Below, one piece after another: positions 35,904 to 47,054 of a stretch of DNA of 64,000 nt (position 1 is the stretch's first letter; every line of letters begins with the position of its first letter). Source of the DNA: Stropharia rugosoannulata (lineage: Eukaryota; Basidiomycota; Agaricomycetes; Agaricales; Strophariaceae); NCBI GenBank assembly GCA_028532985.1, contig JANCIK010000009.1, positions 2,976,001-3,040,000 of the forward strand. The letters run 5' to 3'. Below the pieces are notes generated by a model that was not told where the DNA came from, made no database searches, and saw only the letters and a program-made list of their open reading frames with translations. The translations under genes were made by a program, and so were the position numbers.

Positions 35904-36493
35904 ATGACGCAAAGTCAATCAAGGCGAACGACGCAAAGTCAGTTCAGAAGTGGTGGGACGACGCAAAGTCAATCCCAGGCAGAATAAGGCACTCACTGAG
36001 GGCCAAGTCCCATTCAACACTACTAATTGGAGTAAAGTCGAAGTAAGTTAAGCCGGAATTTTGATAAAGCCCCAGGGGAGAAGGACAGAGATTACGGAGC
36101 ACGGAGGGAAGGCAGCACGGCATTCTTTAATTTCAAACACCGACAGGGGCTCTGTTAGAAATTTCAATCTCCGCTTTAAATCATTTGGGGAATGTGGGAA
36201 TTTGTTTCAAGATGCGTCTCCTTCATGGCCAAACTTCGACAGTTTGGCCATATCTGTGTTTGCTCTCCTTATCGTCTTCCTTCCCTTACTCTTTCTCTCC
36301 AGGCACGCTTTGATTTTAACTCTCCAAGGGACGCTAAACAGTGAGTGACATAAAATATTTGTAGTGTAGGTTTTTTGACTTCGATTTCATATCCTACAGC
36401 GTGGTGGCCTGGACTCTGGTAGACTGACTTTGCGTCGTCTACAAAAGTGATATTGACTTTGCGTCGGTCACTCTGGAATTGACTTTGCGTCAT
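35904..36493. repeat. 590-bp segment bounded by inverted 16-bp repeats
   Basis: The 15-bp motif GACGCAAAGTCAATC or a close variant occurs three times at the left (starting about 35906, 35930 and 35960). It occurs three times in inverted orientation at the right (about 36425-36436, 36454-36465 and 36480-36491). The outermost copies extend to ATGACGCAAAGTCAAT and its inverse, so the segment resembles a small transposon or a terminal region with sub-terminal transposase-binding repeats. No convincing gene lies inside. No flanking target duplication was clear. Confidence 0.6.
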
Positions 36494-36698
36494 TCCGGCT
36501 TTGAGTATAGGTTCTACCTCATTCTACCGGTGCTTGCTTTATTCCAACACCGAACGCCATTTTCGGGATCCTCTCAAGGCATTCTCCTTCAATAATCATC
36601 CGCAAGCAATTCCGAATGCTTAACCTATCCCAGCCGGCACTTCTGGTATGCAAGACAACGCAATAGTACGATCTACTGATTTTGATTTGTCCCTCCAG

Positions 36699-37456
36699 TC
36701 TTTGACGAAATCAGAGAATGGGTACACAATTCTGACCCCAGCGCTCCGCAAATCCTTTGGTTACATGGAGTAGCAGGCACGGGGAAGTCGGCAATAGCGC
36801 ATACAATCGCCATTGAATTCGACCGAAACAACGGACTAGGCTCCTGCTTCGTATTTGACAGGGCCTTCCTCGCTGAGTGCCATCGCGAGAAGCGTGAGCC
36901 CAAGAGATCCCGTGGGTCGTCCTACGCGCCCTCCGAGATGACCGACCGTCTCAGCGTCAGCAGCTACTATCCAGGCAATTGCTTGAGCACGGGAAGCTAC
37001 CCCAGTGCGCAGAGCCGCAGAAGCGTGGGCAGCACGGGCAGCCGAGGCAGTCGCGTTTACCAGGCACCCACTCGCTCAGGCAGTGTTGGTGAGGACGACA
37101 CTTCGTTCTTCGAGGGAGGCATGGACGTGGACGCGGACCCCAACTCAGATATTCCAGCAGACCTAAGGCTCATTCTTGCCCTGTCGGACCATACGCACAA
37201 GCGCTCCAGCCATATTAATCTCAGTTTTGTACCTCAGGATGACCATGATAACGCCATGGATATCGATAAATCAGTTAGCTCTGGCATTTATACCGTCTCG
37301 CTCGAGCCTCCAAGCCCACCGCCACGCATTCCTTTGCCGACTATCAATGCTGCACCTGCTGGGAGCCCTGCACGCTCGGACACGACTGGAACAGATGGTG
37401 AGGATGGGACACAAGCGTCGTTCGACTGGACAGGTGCGAGGATGTGCAAGGCCTAA
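36699..37456 (+). pseudogene. Chimeric fragment: NLR P-loop fused in frame to a serine-rich segment
   Basis: After a good acceptor (ccctccag, 36698), one open frame runs to 37456. It starts FDEIREWVHNSDPSAPQILW and LHGVAGTGKSAIAHTIA, the P-loop start of the basidiomycete NACHT/NLR-type NTPases. It stops following that family after SCFVFDRAFLAE and continues, without a frame change, into a basic then Ser/Tyr/Gly-rich segment (SVSSYYPGN, GSTGSRGSRVYQ, EPPSPPPRIPLPT). The NTPase lacks Walker B and everything after it. The serine-rich part resembles the fragment at 41404-43300. This is most simply explained by joining of two captured gene pieces. No complete gene remains. Confidence 0.6.
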
Positions 37457-37813
37457 TTACAGACTAACATTGGACTAACATCGATCGAACAGCATACGTA
37501 GACGGTGGGAGTATAAGCGCCGATCGTCAGCCCTATATGTATATTATTCTAGTCGCGAATTTGAAATGTTGTGATGGTTGTGGTTGTAAGCAGACGCGGG
37601 CGAAGGCAGGCGACGGTCGTCGTGATGATCATGGTCTGCAACCTGTTGGTCATGACGTGAGACCAGGGGCTGTTACCGTCGGTCACCTTTTGATCAAAAC
37701 CCTCATCGCACTCTATCAACATCCCTGCCATCATTATCATGCTGTGAGACTTGCATTTATCTACGGCCACATACTACCTCACAGCTCTCGTTGAACACAT
37801 TGAACACATATAC

Positions 37814-40800
37814 ATGTTTCAGACATTACTATCACCTTTGCGCTCGCGCTTTGACTTGTCGCCGCGCTCGCCGAACTTCCAGCAGTCAGAAACCGCTTCA
37901 CCCAGGTCGCTGCTGTCGCCGCCTCTGTCTGGTGTTCATGGAAGCTTCGGAGCAGAACAGGATGTAAACCCAGAAGACTTTGCACGCGATGTGCTGGTGC
38001 AACTAATGCGAAATGCAGTCGAGGATATGAAAGTTCGGAGTACGGAACCTGCGGACGAAGGGCTAAGAGGGTGTATGGAGGTGCGTTCTGCGTCGTTGTG
38101 GCTGACTATATGCACTGTTCTGACCTCCAAGATAAGATTCTCAGCGAAGTGCATAGGATTATGCAGCAGGACTCCACTACGAAGGACATATTTAGAGAGA
38201 TGGACGACTTTCTATCACTTATGAGTGTTCTCGCGTCTTTGGCCATTGAAGTGGACAATTCTGAACACTTGCCCTCTCCAGTACTCCTCTTCTAGTAGAA
38301 CCAGCTGCTCAACTGCAAGAAACTAGACAAGACTGTCTGAAACTAGTCTTCATGGTCCTTAACATGGCGATGGTAGGCTCAATAGAGAATGAGGTATATT
38401 TTCGGGTGCGCCTTATTATATTCCGAAATCATCGTACCGCAATGCTTACAATCATAAAGACTAAGGTTGGCTACGAATCACTCAAACTCGCGCTGCAAAA
38501 CTTGCCCAACGAATCGCAGCCCCATATCCTATCATTCGTTTTGTGCCTGGCTATGGCAGACTTTACACCGCCCTTTCTGAATTACTTTGTCGACACGAAC
38601 AAGGTCGGAGCAGTCAAGAAGACCATAAAGCATGCAGGCGCTGTGAAGATATTGTAGGCGCTTGGAGAAGAATCAGACAATGCGACGCGGTATAGACTTT
38701 ATAAACTCTTTGAATTGATATTTGCCGCAAGCCATCGCGACGGGGTCATCCTGTCAAGCCTAGAAATCGCTGGAGCTGTGTTTCGGCGCTTAAAGGAGGC
38801 ACAGGATAAAGAGAAGCAAGTGCTGCAGAAGCTTCTACGAGAGCTTTTGGAAATGGGATCTAGCACTGCGGAAGCGCGCATTCTCTTCCAGGCTACCATT
38901 AAACCGCTTCTTCATGATAAACTTGATCCGGACGTCCTGGACGTCATTCGATTTGGCATGAAGAGTCGCTGGGTGGAGCATTTCTCCATGGAAGGTTCGT
39001 CTGCTATCACCCTGCAGAGCACGAGTCAAGACATCAGGTGGAGGACATTGCCCAAGGATGGCATGTCGTTCCTGGTAAGCTAATCTTTCAACTTGATAAA
39101 GACTATTCTCAAGCTACATATGTAGATATGGTTCTATCCTTCGACACTTCCGCACGGCGAATCCCATGCGTTGTTTAGTGCGAGCATTGTTGGCCGACCT
39201 CTGTTAACCCTATTTCTCAAGCGCGATGGAAAGCTCTCTATGCTAAGCAGCGGCGCTCCGGAGGGTCAAGCAGTATTCCCTTCATCAAAAGTGAAGAAGG
39301 GACGATGGGCACATCTATCTTTTGTTTGGTATCCCAAGCGGGGCAGCAACCCGAATTTACGTATGTATCCTTTCTTGCACTTTCGACACGACGTTAACAA
39401 ATTTTAGGACTCTATATCGATGGGGCTTTTGTAGAGGGTATGAGCTTACCATATCCACGAACCGACTCGGTATCAGGCTCCAATCTAGGTGTAAAATACA
39501 CTATTGGCGATACAGAGTCCAGCTCAAAGATGAGTTGGTGCCTTGCCTCTGCTTACCTCTTGAGACTTCCCCTACGTAGGCTTTATTACCACATGTTTTC
39601 ATCAGTAACTAATGAACGTAAACAGCCGATGACGTTCCGCAACTTATCCACCATCTTGGACCACGTTATACCGGAAGCTTCCAAGACATGGAACTCGTTA
39701 AAATTCTCACGTACGAAGCGTCGACATCCCTAAACATGTACCTCGGCTCATCCACACATTCGCATGCGTCATACATACTGAGCCGTTCGTCAACGTTTTG
39801 CTTCAGCTCGATCCAATCTTCAAGTAGGAGAAAGAACTGTCATCAAGACTATCACCCGCATGTCGGAGTGGTGCAAGGTTGTTCAGGCGTCGGAGAGAAA
39901 GCGGCTGAGGAAGACGATCTTAGACATGTATGTGATATATCTACTCCTGAAGTGCCTCTGTTTATACCTTTGACATAGGCGAGAAACTCAACGACAAGTG
40001 TCTCGACTTACCGAGTGGACTCATTTGCTGACATCGGAACGTGGTCTTTGGCCCCACGCTGTCCCTGTTACCTGGAGGCTTGATGAAACAGAGGGTCCCC
40101 ACCGTATTCAGTATGTATGCCTTTCTCTCCTAATCGGTGACCTGTTACTTACCACTTACCAACACGTCGCTTGGTAAAGCAAAAAGCTGGAGCCTCAAAA
40201 TGATCAAAGTCCTAGTTCGAGAGTTGACGTCATTGAAGAGTCAACGCGAGATGTTAGGGTTTCCGATTCAGAAGAAGCCTCATTAGTTCATGTTGAGGTG
40301 CCACCTTGGGCAGAATCCTATGAAATCTCTGCAACGGAGGTGGATGGTTAGTTCCTATGTCCATATAATCACTTTTCAAACTAATATTGATTGGTGGACA
40401 TGTAGATCGGCGACTTGCAGAGGATGTTGTCGATGATAAACTGCGAAGGGTTCGCCATGAACTGGAATCAGGTGACATAATCGAGGCTGTAGCAACAGTT
40501 GCTCGTATAGATGGCGACGACTCCTCCCGTAAGTAACTTATTGTTTGAAGAGGTGTGTTTATACTGATATACTGTGTCAGCGGGCTTACTGATACTTGGA
40601 CATACCCACATCTATATGCTAGATGGTGTCGTCGAGAATGAAGAAGGGGAAGTCATTGATGTGCATGATGCTCCGAAACGATTGCTCTTTGTTCCAGGTA
40701 GAGATGGTATGTAGAACATTATTAGTGACTAGACATTTATGCTAATATAACTCCAGGGCGCATACGCAGATCGCCACCTGTAGTGACAAGAAGTTTCTCT

Positions 40801-41364
40801 TCTGTGATGTGGTGTAAGTTGAGCTGCACTGAAAAGTAAACGATATCTGTAGACTGATTAATTTTTTAGCCTAGAGATTTACTTTCGCGACAGTCGATCA
40901 CTTCTTATCGTCTTCCTGGACAAAAAGAGACGGTCGGATTTCGAGCATAAATTATCGACAATCATTGGGCGACCCTACTTAGAAATAGGAATCACTCCAG
41001 GAGCATATAACTCTCAGCGTACGCCAAGGTTTGGGAAGGTGGGCTTCAGAATGTTATCTGGGTTCAGGTCCGATGAGCTATCCACTGCGACACGAAAATG
41101 GCAAGCTAGGGAAATCAGTAATGTATGAACTACTTGAAACTTCCGATTCGTTTCGTTTCGTGCTGATACATTTTATCTAGTTTGCATACCTCAGCATTTT
41201 GAATCAGATATCAGGAAGAACAACCCAATTTTCCGTGCATCGACACTGAATATGAATCTAGTGCATCACTTTGCTGAAGTTCAATATGGCATGGGTTCTC
41301 AGTGACTACACTTCACAAACACTTGACCTGAATGATCCTGACTCTTATCGGGAGTAAGCTATAT
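37814..41364 (+). pseudogene. BEACH-domain (neurobeachin/LRBA-like) gene remnant
   Basis: Pieces follow in the order of a large BEACH protein. The N-terminus is MFQTLLSPLRSRFDL with EDFARDVLVQLMRNAVE; then come an armadillo-like region (LYKLFELIFAASHRDGVILS, LDPDVLDVIRFGMKSRWVEH) and a concanavalin-A-like segment (39170-39580). After that come the PH-BEACH region ([35 protein letters not shown]) and the first residues of the BEACH domain (FAYLSILNQISGRTT, AWVLSDYTSQTLDLNDPDSY). An in-frame TAG interrupts it at about 38654-38656. A large internal part is missing near 39750-39780, most of the BEACH domain and all WD40 repeats are gone, and it joins unrelated sequence at about 41365. Intact relatives exceed 2000 residues and act in vesicle traffic and autophagy. 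Confidence 0.75.
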
Positions 41365-41403
41365 CAAGGCAGTAGTGGCTTACTTGGCTGCCAATCTCCA
41401 TGA

Positions 41404-43300
41404 GTGTAGGTGATCATGGTCTCGCACAACGATGCCTATGCAGAAGATATGCTGGATGAAGACTATACTGGTTCTACCAACTCGTTCTTTGGTGGTCCAC
41501 GTCTACCTATGTCACAGCGATCCAGTTCTTTCTCGGTTGCCGATATCGACTTTGCAGCAGAATTTCGTCCCATACTGCCTATTTCTCAATGGTCGAGCGA
41601 GCTGGAGGACACATTCAACTTCCAGGGTGGTGTACGACAGGCCCCAGCGTCTCTTAGATACGCTAATATCCGGGCACGTCAACGTGTGGAGAGCGATGCT
41701 GGCACCTTCTCTTTCCATGCAGGTCCTATGCGCGGACATCGCAGGTGCGAATCCAACATGTCGGTATCTTCGTTGGGGCCGCACGCAAGCCTGCACAATC
41801 GAGCCTTTTCTCATGGACATCACCAGAACGATTCCGTGGTCAGCGTCAGTTCGATCTCGTATGTGCATTCCCCCTCTTGTTTGCACTCTTTTGCAAGGCA
41901 GAGTGGGATTACCCGTATTCGCGCCATCGCCGTGAAATGTCGGACATTTCAATGGCAAGCGAATTCTCCGCCGCCGGTTACTCGTACATTGGCTGCCCAG
42001 GCGTTGGTGACAAGGCGTTCGGAGAGCGCTTTGAGAGGCCTGGCGTTGGCGACAAGATGTTCGAGACAGGTCGCACGGATCTTGGCCCTCTCACCTCCAT
42101 CACTGCGTCCCCTCCTGAGACAGCAGTGCGTGCGTCGTTTGCAGCGTCTGATGAGTCGGCCGACGGAGCTCAAGACAGACATGTTTGACGAGGTCCCGGT
42201 AATTCATTACAACTCGCAATACGGTTCGGCAGCCTTTGATTCAATCATGGGCATGGAGAGCCGCTTTGAGGACTCTGACTCTATCATGGAGAAAACTGGG
42301 TATGAGGTTACAAACAACACCACAGGCTCGGACGTATTTGCAGATAATTCGGATGAAAACTTCGTTCTTGATCAAGCAATCAGACGGCCTCAGCCCCTCA
42401 TTCGCAGGCACCTTTTGGGAGCGTAGGCCACTGAAAATACGCCGGACCTTACGGGAGTCCTGAGTCCCAGCAGCATGACGGATGAAGTTACAATGCACAC
42501 TGTGAGTTCTTTATAATAAATGATATCCGTAAGGCAGCTAACAGCAATGACTGCAGATGCTTGGAGGAGGCCAATCGCCAGTTCGGCAGAGGTCAATTTT
42601 GCACTCACCCTCCAACCGTGGTGAGAAGCGGAAGTTCACTACAGTCTAGGATTTGCGTCTGTTCAAGGGCGAGAAGGTCGAGCAGTACGATTCACCAGCT
42701 AAACCGCAGATTGTCGAGAAGCCTCCACTAGCTTCAGCTGCTTCATTTCAATTTGGCCACGAGCGCATGATCAAGGCACAAAGAGGACTATTTGAGAGGC
42801 AGAGTCTGGAAGACAGCTGCTTGATTGCGGATGGAGGGGAATTGAACAACATCTGTGAGTAGTTATATACTTGTGATCCGCAACACATTTTTCTAACTCG
42901 TATATGACTAGATTTCTCTCCTGTCTTTACTCGCCCTGGAGTTACTACACGCTCTCGGTCAAGTACTTGTACTAGCTCGAGCTCTGGGGCCAACTCACCA
43001 CCGCTAATCGTCTCCACAGGCAGAGAGACACCACCGCTTGATCACAACACTGATGCTTTGTCTATTTCTGGAGGATCCCAGTCCAGCATCGACCTTTCCC
43101 GCATCAACATAGCTCTTTCCAATGCTACCAGTCCTATGTCAGGAATCCTCAACCAGAGAGCCCGTGCATGCGCTCGGGGATTTGGTCATCGTTGTAGGTA
43201 CTGGTACTCAAATGCCACCCCGCGCATGTCGCACTCGTCTGTTTATGAAACGATCGATAAGGACGTTGGTTCGTGCCGTCGTCCAGAAAGCGTAGAGATA
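41404..43300 (+). pseudogene. Fragment of a large serine-rich basidiomycete protein
   Basis: Several open pieces on the plus strand encode low-complexity sequence: SQRSSSFSVADIDFAAEFRP, RRCESNMSVSSLGPHASLHN, FERPGVGDKMFETG, FDSIMGMESRFEDSDSIMEK, TRPGVTTRSRSSTCTSSSSG and ARACARGFGHRC, then SSVYETIDKD. The pieces are in different frames (shifts near 41860-41930 and 42190), and not all shifts can be explained by introns. I recognise the style as a long disordered agaricomycete protein of unknown function, here cut off at both ends. Together with the NLR and BEACH pieces it forms a 6.7-kb patchwork between two blocks of intact transposon-type genes. Confidence 0.55.
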
Positions 43301-43481
43301 GCCAAACTGACCACATTTCTTATTAGAAGGGCTGATATCTATTATAATGAGTATGGCCAATTTGCCGCACTTTAGCCATGACAGTGGCCCAACTTTAAAC
43401 AAATTCCCACGGACAACGGTCTGGTTGTTTCCTACACGCGTGGGCCTCGTTGCGAGGCACTCTTGTTCCTTCCCTCTTATC

Positions 43482-46400
43482 ATGAGTAGTCTCACATATA
43501 CCTTGACTTCGTTCGAATTTGTGGCTTTAGTCGAACATCTCCAGCACGATTTGTCTCTGCCAGAAATATTGGAACCTGTTGTGAGAAAGCTGGAGAGCAT
43601 CCTCAAAGAACATTGTGCAGCAAGTTTATCTTCGGTAATTTTTTTTTTTCTTCGCCTTTCATACTTTAACACTGACGGCTTGAATACTTTCAGCTCTTAA
43701 CATGTACCATGGACTGTTCTGAAGACATCCCTGTCCCGACACCTTTCACTGCTTTTGTGGACCAAATTCCGACGTGCGAAGAAGTCGGTCTCCTACACAG
43801 TCAACAAGCTTTGCCCTTTGAAGTACAGAACAGCGCCAGTGGGTTGCCCCAAAGTCATGTAAACTTCATCGGGCAAATACTAAACCAAGGAATGGGTCGA
43901 TCTCGTGGGCGACGTACTTCACAAGGCTCTCAAGGAGAAGATGATGGTCAAGGTGGTGGCGACAGTGACAGAGGAGGAAGTGGTGACGGAGCAGGACAAG
44001 GGGCTGGAGATGGCGGCGGCAATAGCAGCAGTCATGATGCAGGTGGGGGTGACACTGACGAGGATGATAACGACAGTGAGCGTGGGGATGGTAACGACAG
44101 TGAGCATGGGGATGGTGAAGACGATGGCAGGCGCACACGCCGTAGGCGAAGACACGGACATTCACAAAACCTGGATACTTGCAATCGCAACGGCAAAAGA
44201 GCCAAAAAAAAAAATGCGGAGGTGTTCCGTGTGAATAGGAAGAAAGGTCGAATCATTTATTCTGAGCCGCCCGAAGATCTCTACCCACTGGATCCTGAAG
44301 GGGGCGATAATGAAAACGAAGGTGGTGATGAAGACTTGCCTCAGGAAGGGGATTATGGTGTAACACGGCAGAATTCGGCAGGTGAGGAGGAGTGGACAGA
44401 TGTTGAGGATAACGAAGTAGAGAGGCCCAGAAACACAACACGTTACAACACGGCTGTAGGGCCTTATCAACATCTTGAACAGGAAGCCTTGTCCAGCGCC
44501 ACTAGTCATGTACTCCTTTTCCTTGCTTACATGTGTGAAACCATCATCAAAGGAGACCTCGACGACGATCTTAACCAAGTCTTTCGAACGGTGCTAGGAG
44601 AGCAATCAGCAAAATCTTCTGCTATGTTAGATAATTCCTTGGAGAATGTAGCGCAGAGATGCTTGGTGACGGAAAGATTTATCCACGCATACACCTTTGT
44701 ACACATGCTCTCCTGTATTCAACTGCGGAATAAAGTCATCGGGTAACGTATCAAGTCTGTTCTTTTTGGATTACGTGCTTATCAATATCTTTTTTAGTAT
44801 GCTGCGTAGAGATAAAAACCTTTCCAGAACCGCCATTGCACGGCGGTTCGGGAAAAAGCAATCTACATTTTTGCGGTATTTGAGAAATGGGGACAGATAC
44901 ACTCTCCTAGCCAGCGGAGGTAAATGATATTGTTCTTCCTGGTTGGACTCTTTTTCTTATGCTAATCCAATTTAGCCTCTATTTATATTTTAGCAGCAGT
45001 TGCCGTTATGCAAGGAGGAAGAACAAGGGTGCATGATAGCCAGGTCGACAACACTATGCTCATGAGGCTCAATCATGTCATGAGATGCCCAGACTCAAGT
45101 ACGTGTAGTTGAATTGACTTCACTAGCAAATATTAAATAAATGATACGACTAGGTACACCGGAAGGACAGTTAGTTATCCAAAGTATAGTACCAGCTGTG
45201 GCAGTTCTTCGGCAAAGATATTTTATCACGTACTCAACTTTGTTCCAAATTGAAGACAAACGAAATGCCATGGGCTCTATGGGTGACTTCGACTTTTCTG
45301 ATGCTTTATTTGATTCTTTAGTAAATAAGTACGTTCCTAATTGTACAATTTCTTTTCTTTACTAAAATTTTACAGTGCAATTATCCGGGAAAGAGATAGG
45401 CAAACATGGGCTTCTTGCTATACACCGCTACCTTCCATGATTCCAACACCTTTACATGTTATTCAGGCGTCTATAGAGTCATCATACAGTACCAACAAAA
45501 ACAAAATGCTGGTAGAAACCTCTGGAGTACCATCTTCCACCCCATTCTTATTTTCGCTATCCTCTCCACCCCCATCTCCCTTGACTTCGCTCTCATCCAT
45601 GTCTGAAGACCCAGTAGATGTTGTTATGGCAGATCCCGCTCCAGTCTCAATGCATTATCTCATTCATGAAATTGCTACTGGATTTAACATGGAATTACCA
45701 CAGAACAGAATTACTGAGTTTCGCTCTCTCAACAAAAAGGAAAGATACAGATATACTCAGCAGGAACGAAAATACACCCGAGCTGCAAGCAAACACAAGA
45801 CCTTAAGAAGTCTTGAGGGAGCGGTAAGTAATGTTTATCTGCTACCACCCTCCTGTAGTACTGATATTTACACAGATTCAGGCTCAACTTTCAGAGGGAT
45901 TGAAGAAAGAAAGAGGGGAGTATATCCACATAACACAAAATGTTCTTCAAAAGTAGGTTTAAATTGTGGAGTATGTACTACTTTGACTTAGTAATTTTTA
46001 GCCAGCGTCTCTCAATTAAAGATGTCCAAGGCGACCCCTTTCTTATCATAATTCCAGACCTGCCAGAACATTTAAGAAGCAAGCTTTTCTTACATTTAGA
46101 GAATCTATACAAGCATGACATTCTTAAAAATGGGGATTCTAGCAAGGAGGGTGAACAGTACACATATGACTGCTTTCATTTTAGCTGGTGGAATAGGTTT
46201 ACTAAAAGGGTAAGTTATTTCTATTCTTCAATTTTCTCAAGTCTACAGTAGCCATACTGATTATGCTTTAGGGACATGCAGTACCCACTGACATCGAACC
46301 AGGTGCTCATATTAAAGAAGGCAAAAAAAAGCAAGTAAGAGCATCTCAATGTCAGCCTCTAGCTTCGTATGAGCTTCTTGAAAATCATGAGGAGTACAAG

Positions 46401-46967
46401 CTCCTCTCTGAATGCTTTCAAGACATCTTTAAGTTTATTGGGGAAGCAGTGCGCTAGTTTTGCTTTAGATTTGGCCAGTCCACTCAATTTGTCATAGATC
46501 CAGGAACATCTTCCTAAAGAATATGAACTTCTGTCGGGATATGCAGATGTTCTACCTGCTGATTCATTTTCTCCAGTTTATCCTTTCACAAGTTTTGTAA
46601 TTAATCTCAATGTGGCGACAAGGATTCATCGGGACTGGAATGACATGGAACTATGTGTTGTTCTTGTTATTTCAGAACCAAACTGTGAAGGAGGTGACCT
46701 ATGTATGGTGGAGCCTGGACTTAGGGTTGAGCTTCGAAATGGTGATTTTGTCATCTTTCGGTCTAAAAGAATTTCCCATTTCAATTTACATTACTGTGGT
46801 AAGACTTACATTTTATTTAATTACTCTTACTAATATATAGAATTACAGGTACTAGAGCATCCATGGTTCTTCACTCTGATGCTAGTGGAGAGCAGTGGGT
46901 AAAAGATCGGAATGGATGGGAGCATTCTCTCTTTATAAACAAACACAGGAATTACATGGTTGGGTAA
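43482..46967 (+). CDS. TET/JBP-type 2-oxoglutarate/Fe(II) dioxygenase carried by a transposon
   Basis: A complete multi-exon frame can be read from ATG 43482 (MSSLTYTLTSFEFVALVEHL) to the stop at 46967, with every intron restoring frame. The first exon ends at 43634 and the second starts at 43694. The N-terminal part is Gly/Asp-rich and basic (about 43900-44220). A helix-turn-helix-like stretch follows (SRTAIARRFGKKQSTFLRYL, 44820s). The C-terminal catalytic segment (46570-46960) has TRIHRDWND with the HxD iron ligands, LRNGDFVIFRSKRISHFNLH with the distal His, and TRASMVLHSD with the 2-oxoglutarate-binding Arg. This is the TET/JBP layout; such enzymes oxidise methylated pyrimidines in DNA. 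TET/JBP genes are known to be expanded and transposon-linked in basidiomycetes. Its stop lies only 87 bp before the Plavaka ATG on the same strand, so the two probably travel together. Confidence 0.78.
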
Positions 46968-47054
46968 ATGGCTTACGTATCACGTGTTTCTGATGTATCC
47001 AATGACGAAAGAATACGTGTGATAACTTCTTTCTCTTACTTGACTCTTATAACT

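Noticed and set aside
43300..43481. Left end of the Plavaka element just before the TET/JBP gene
   Set aside because: No inverted counterpart of the ctacag repeat cluster and no terminal repeat could be found there, so I did not call a boundary.
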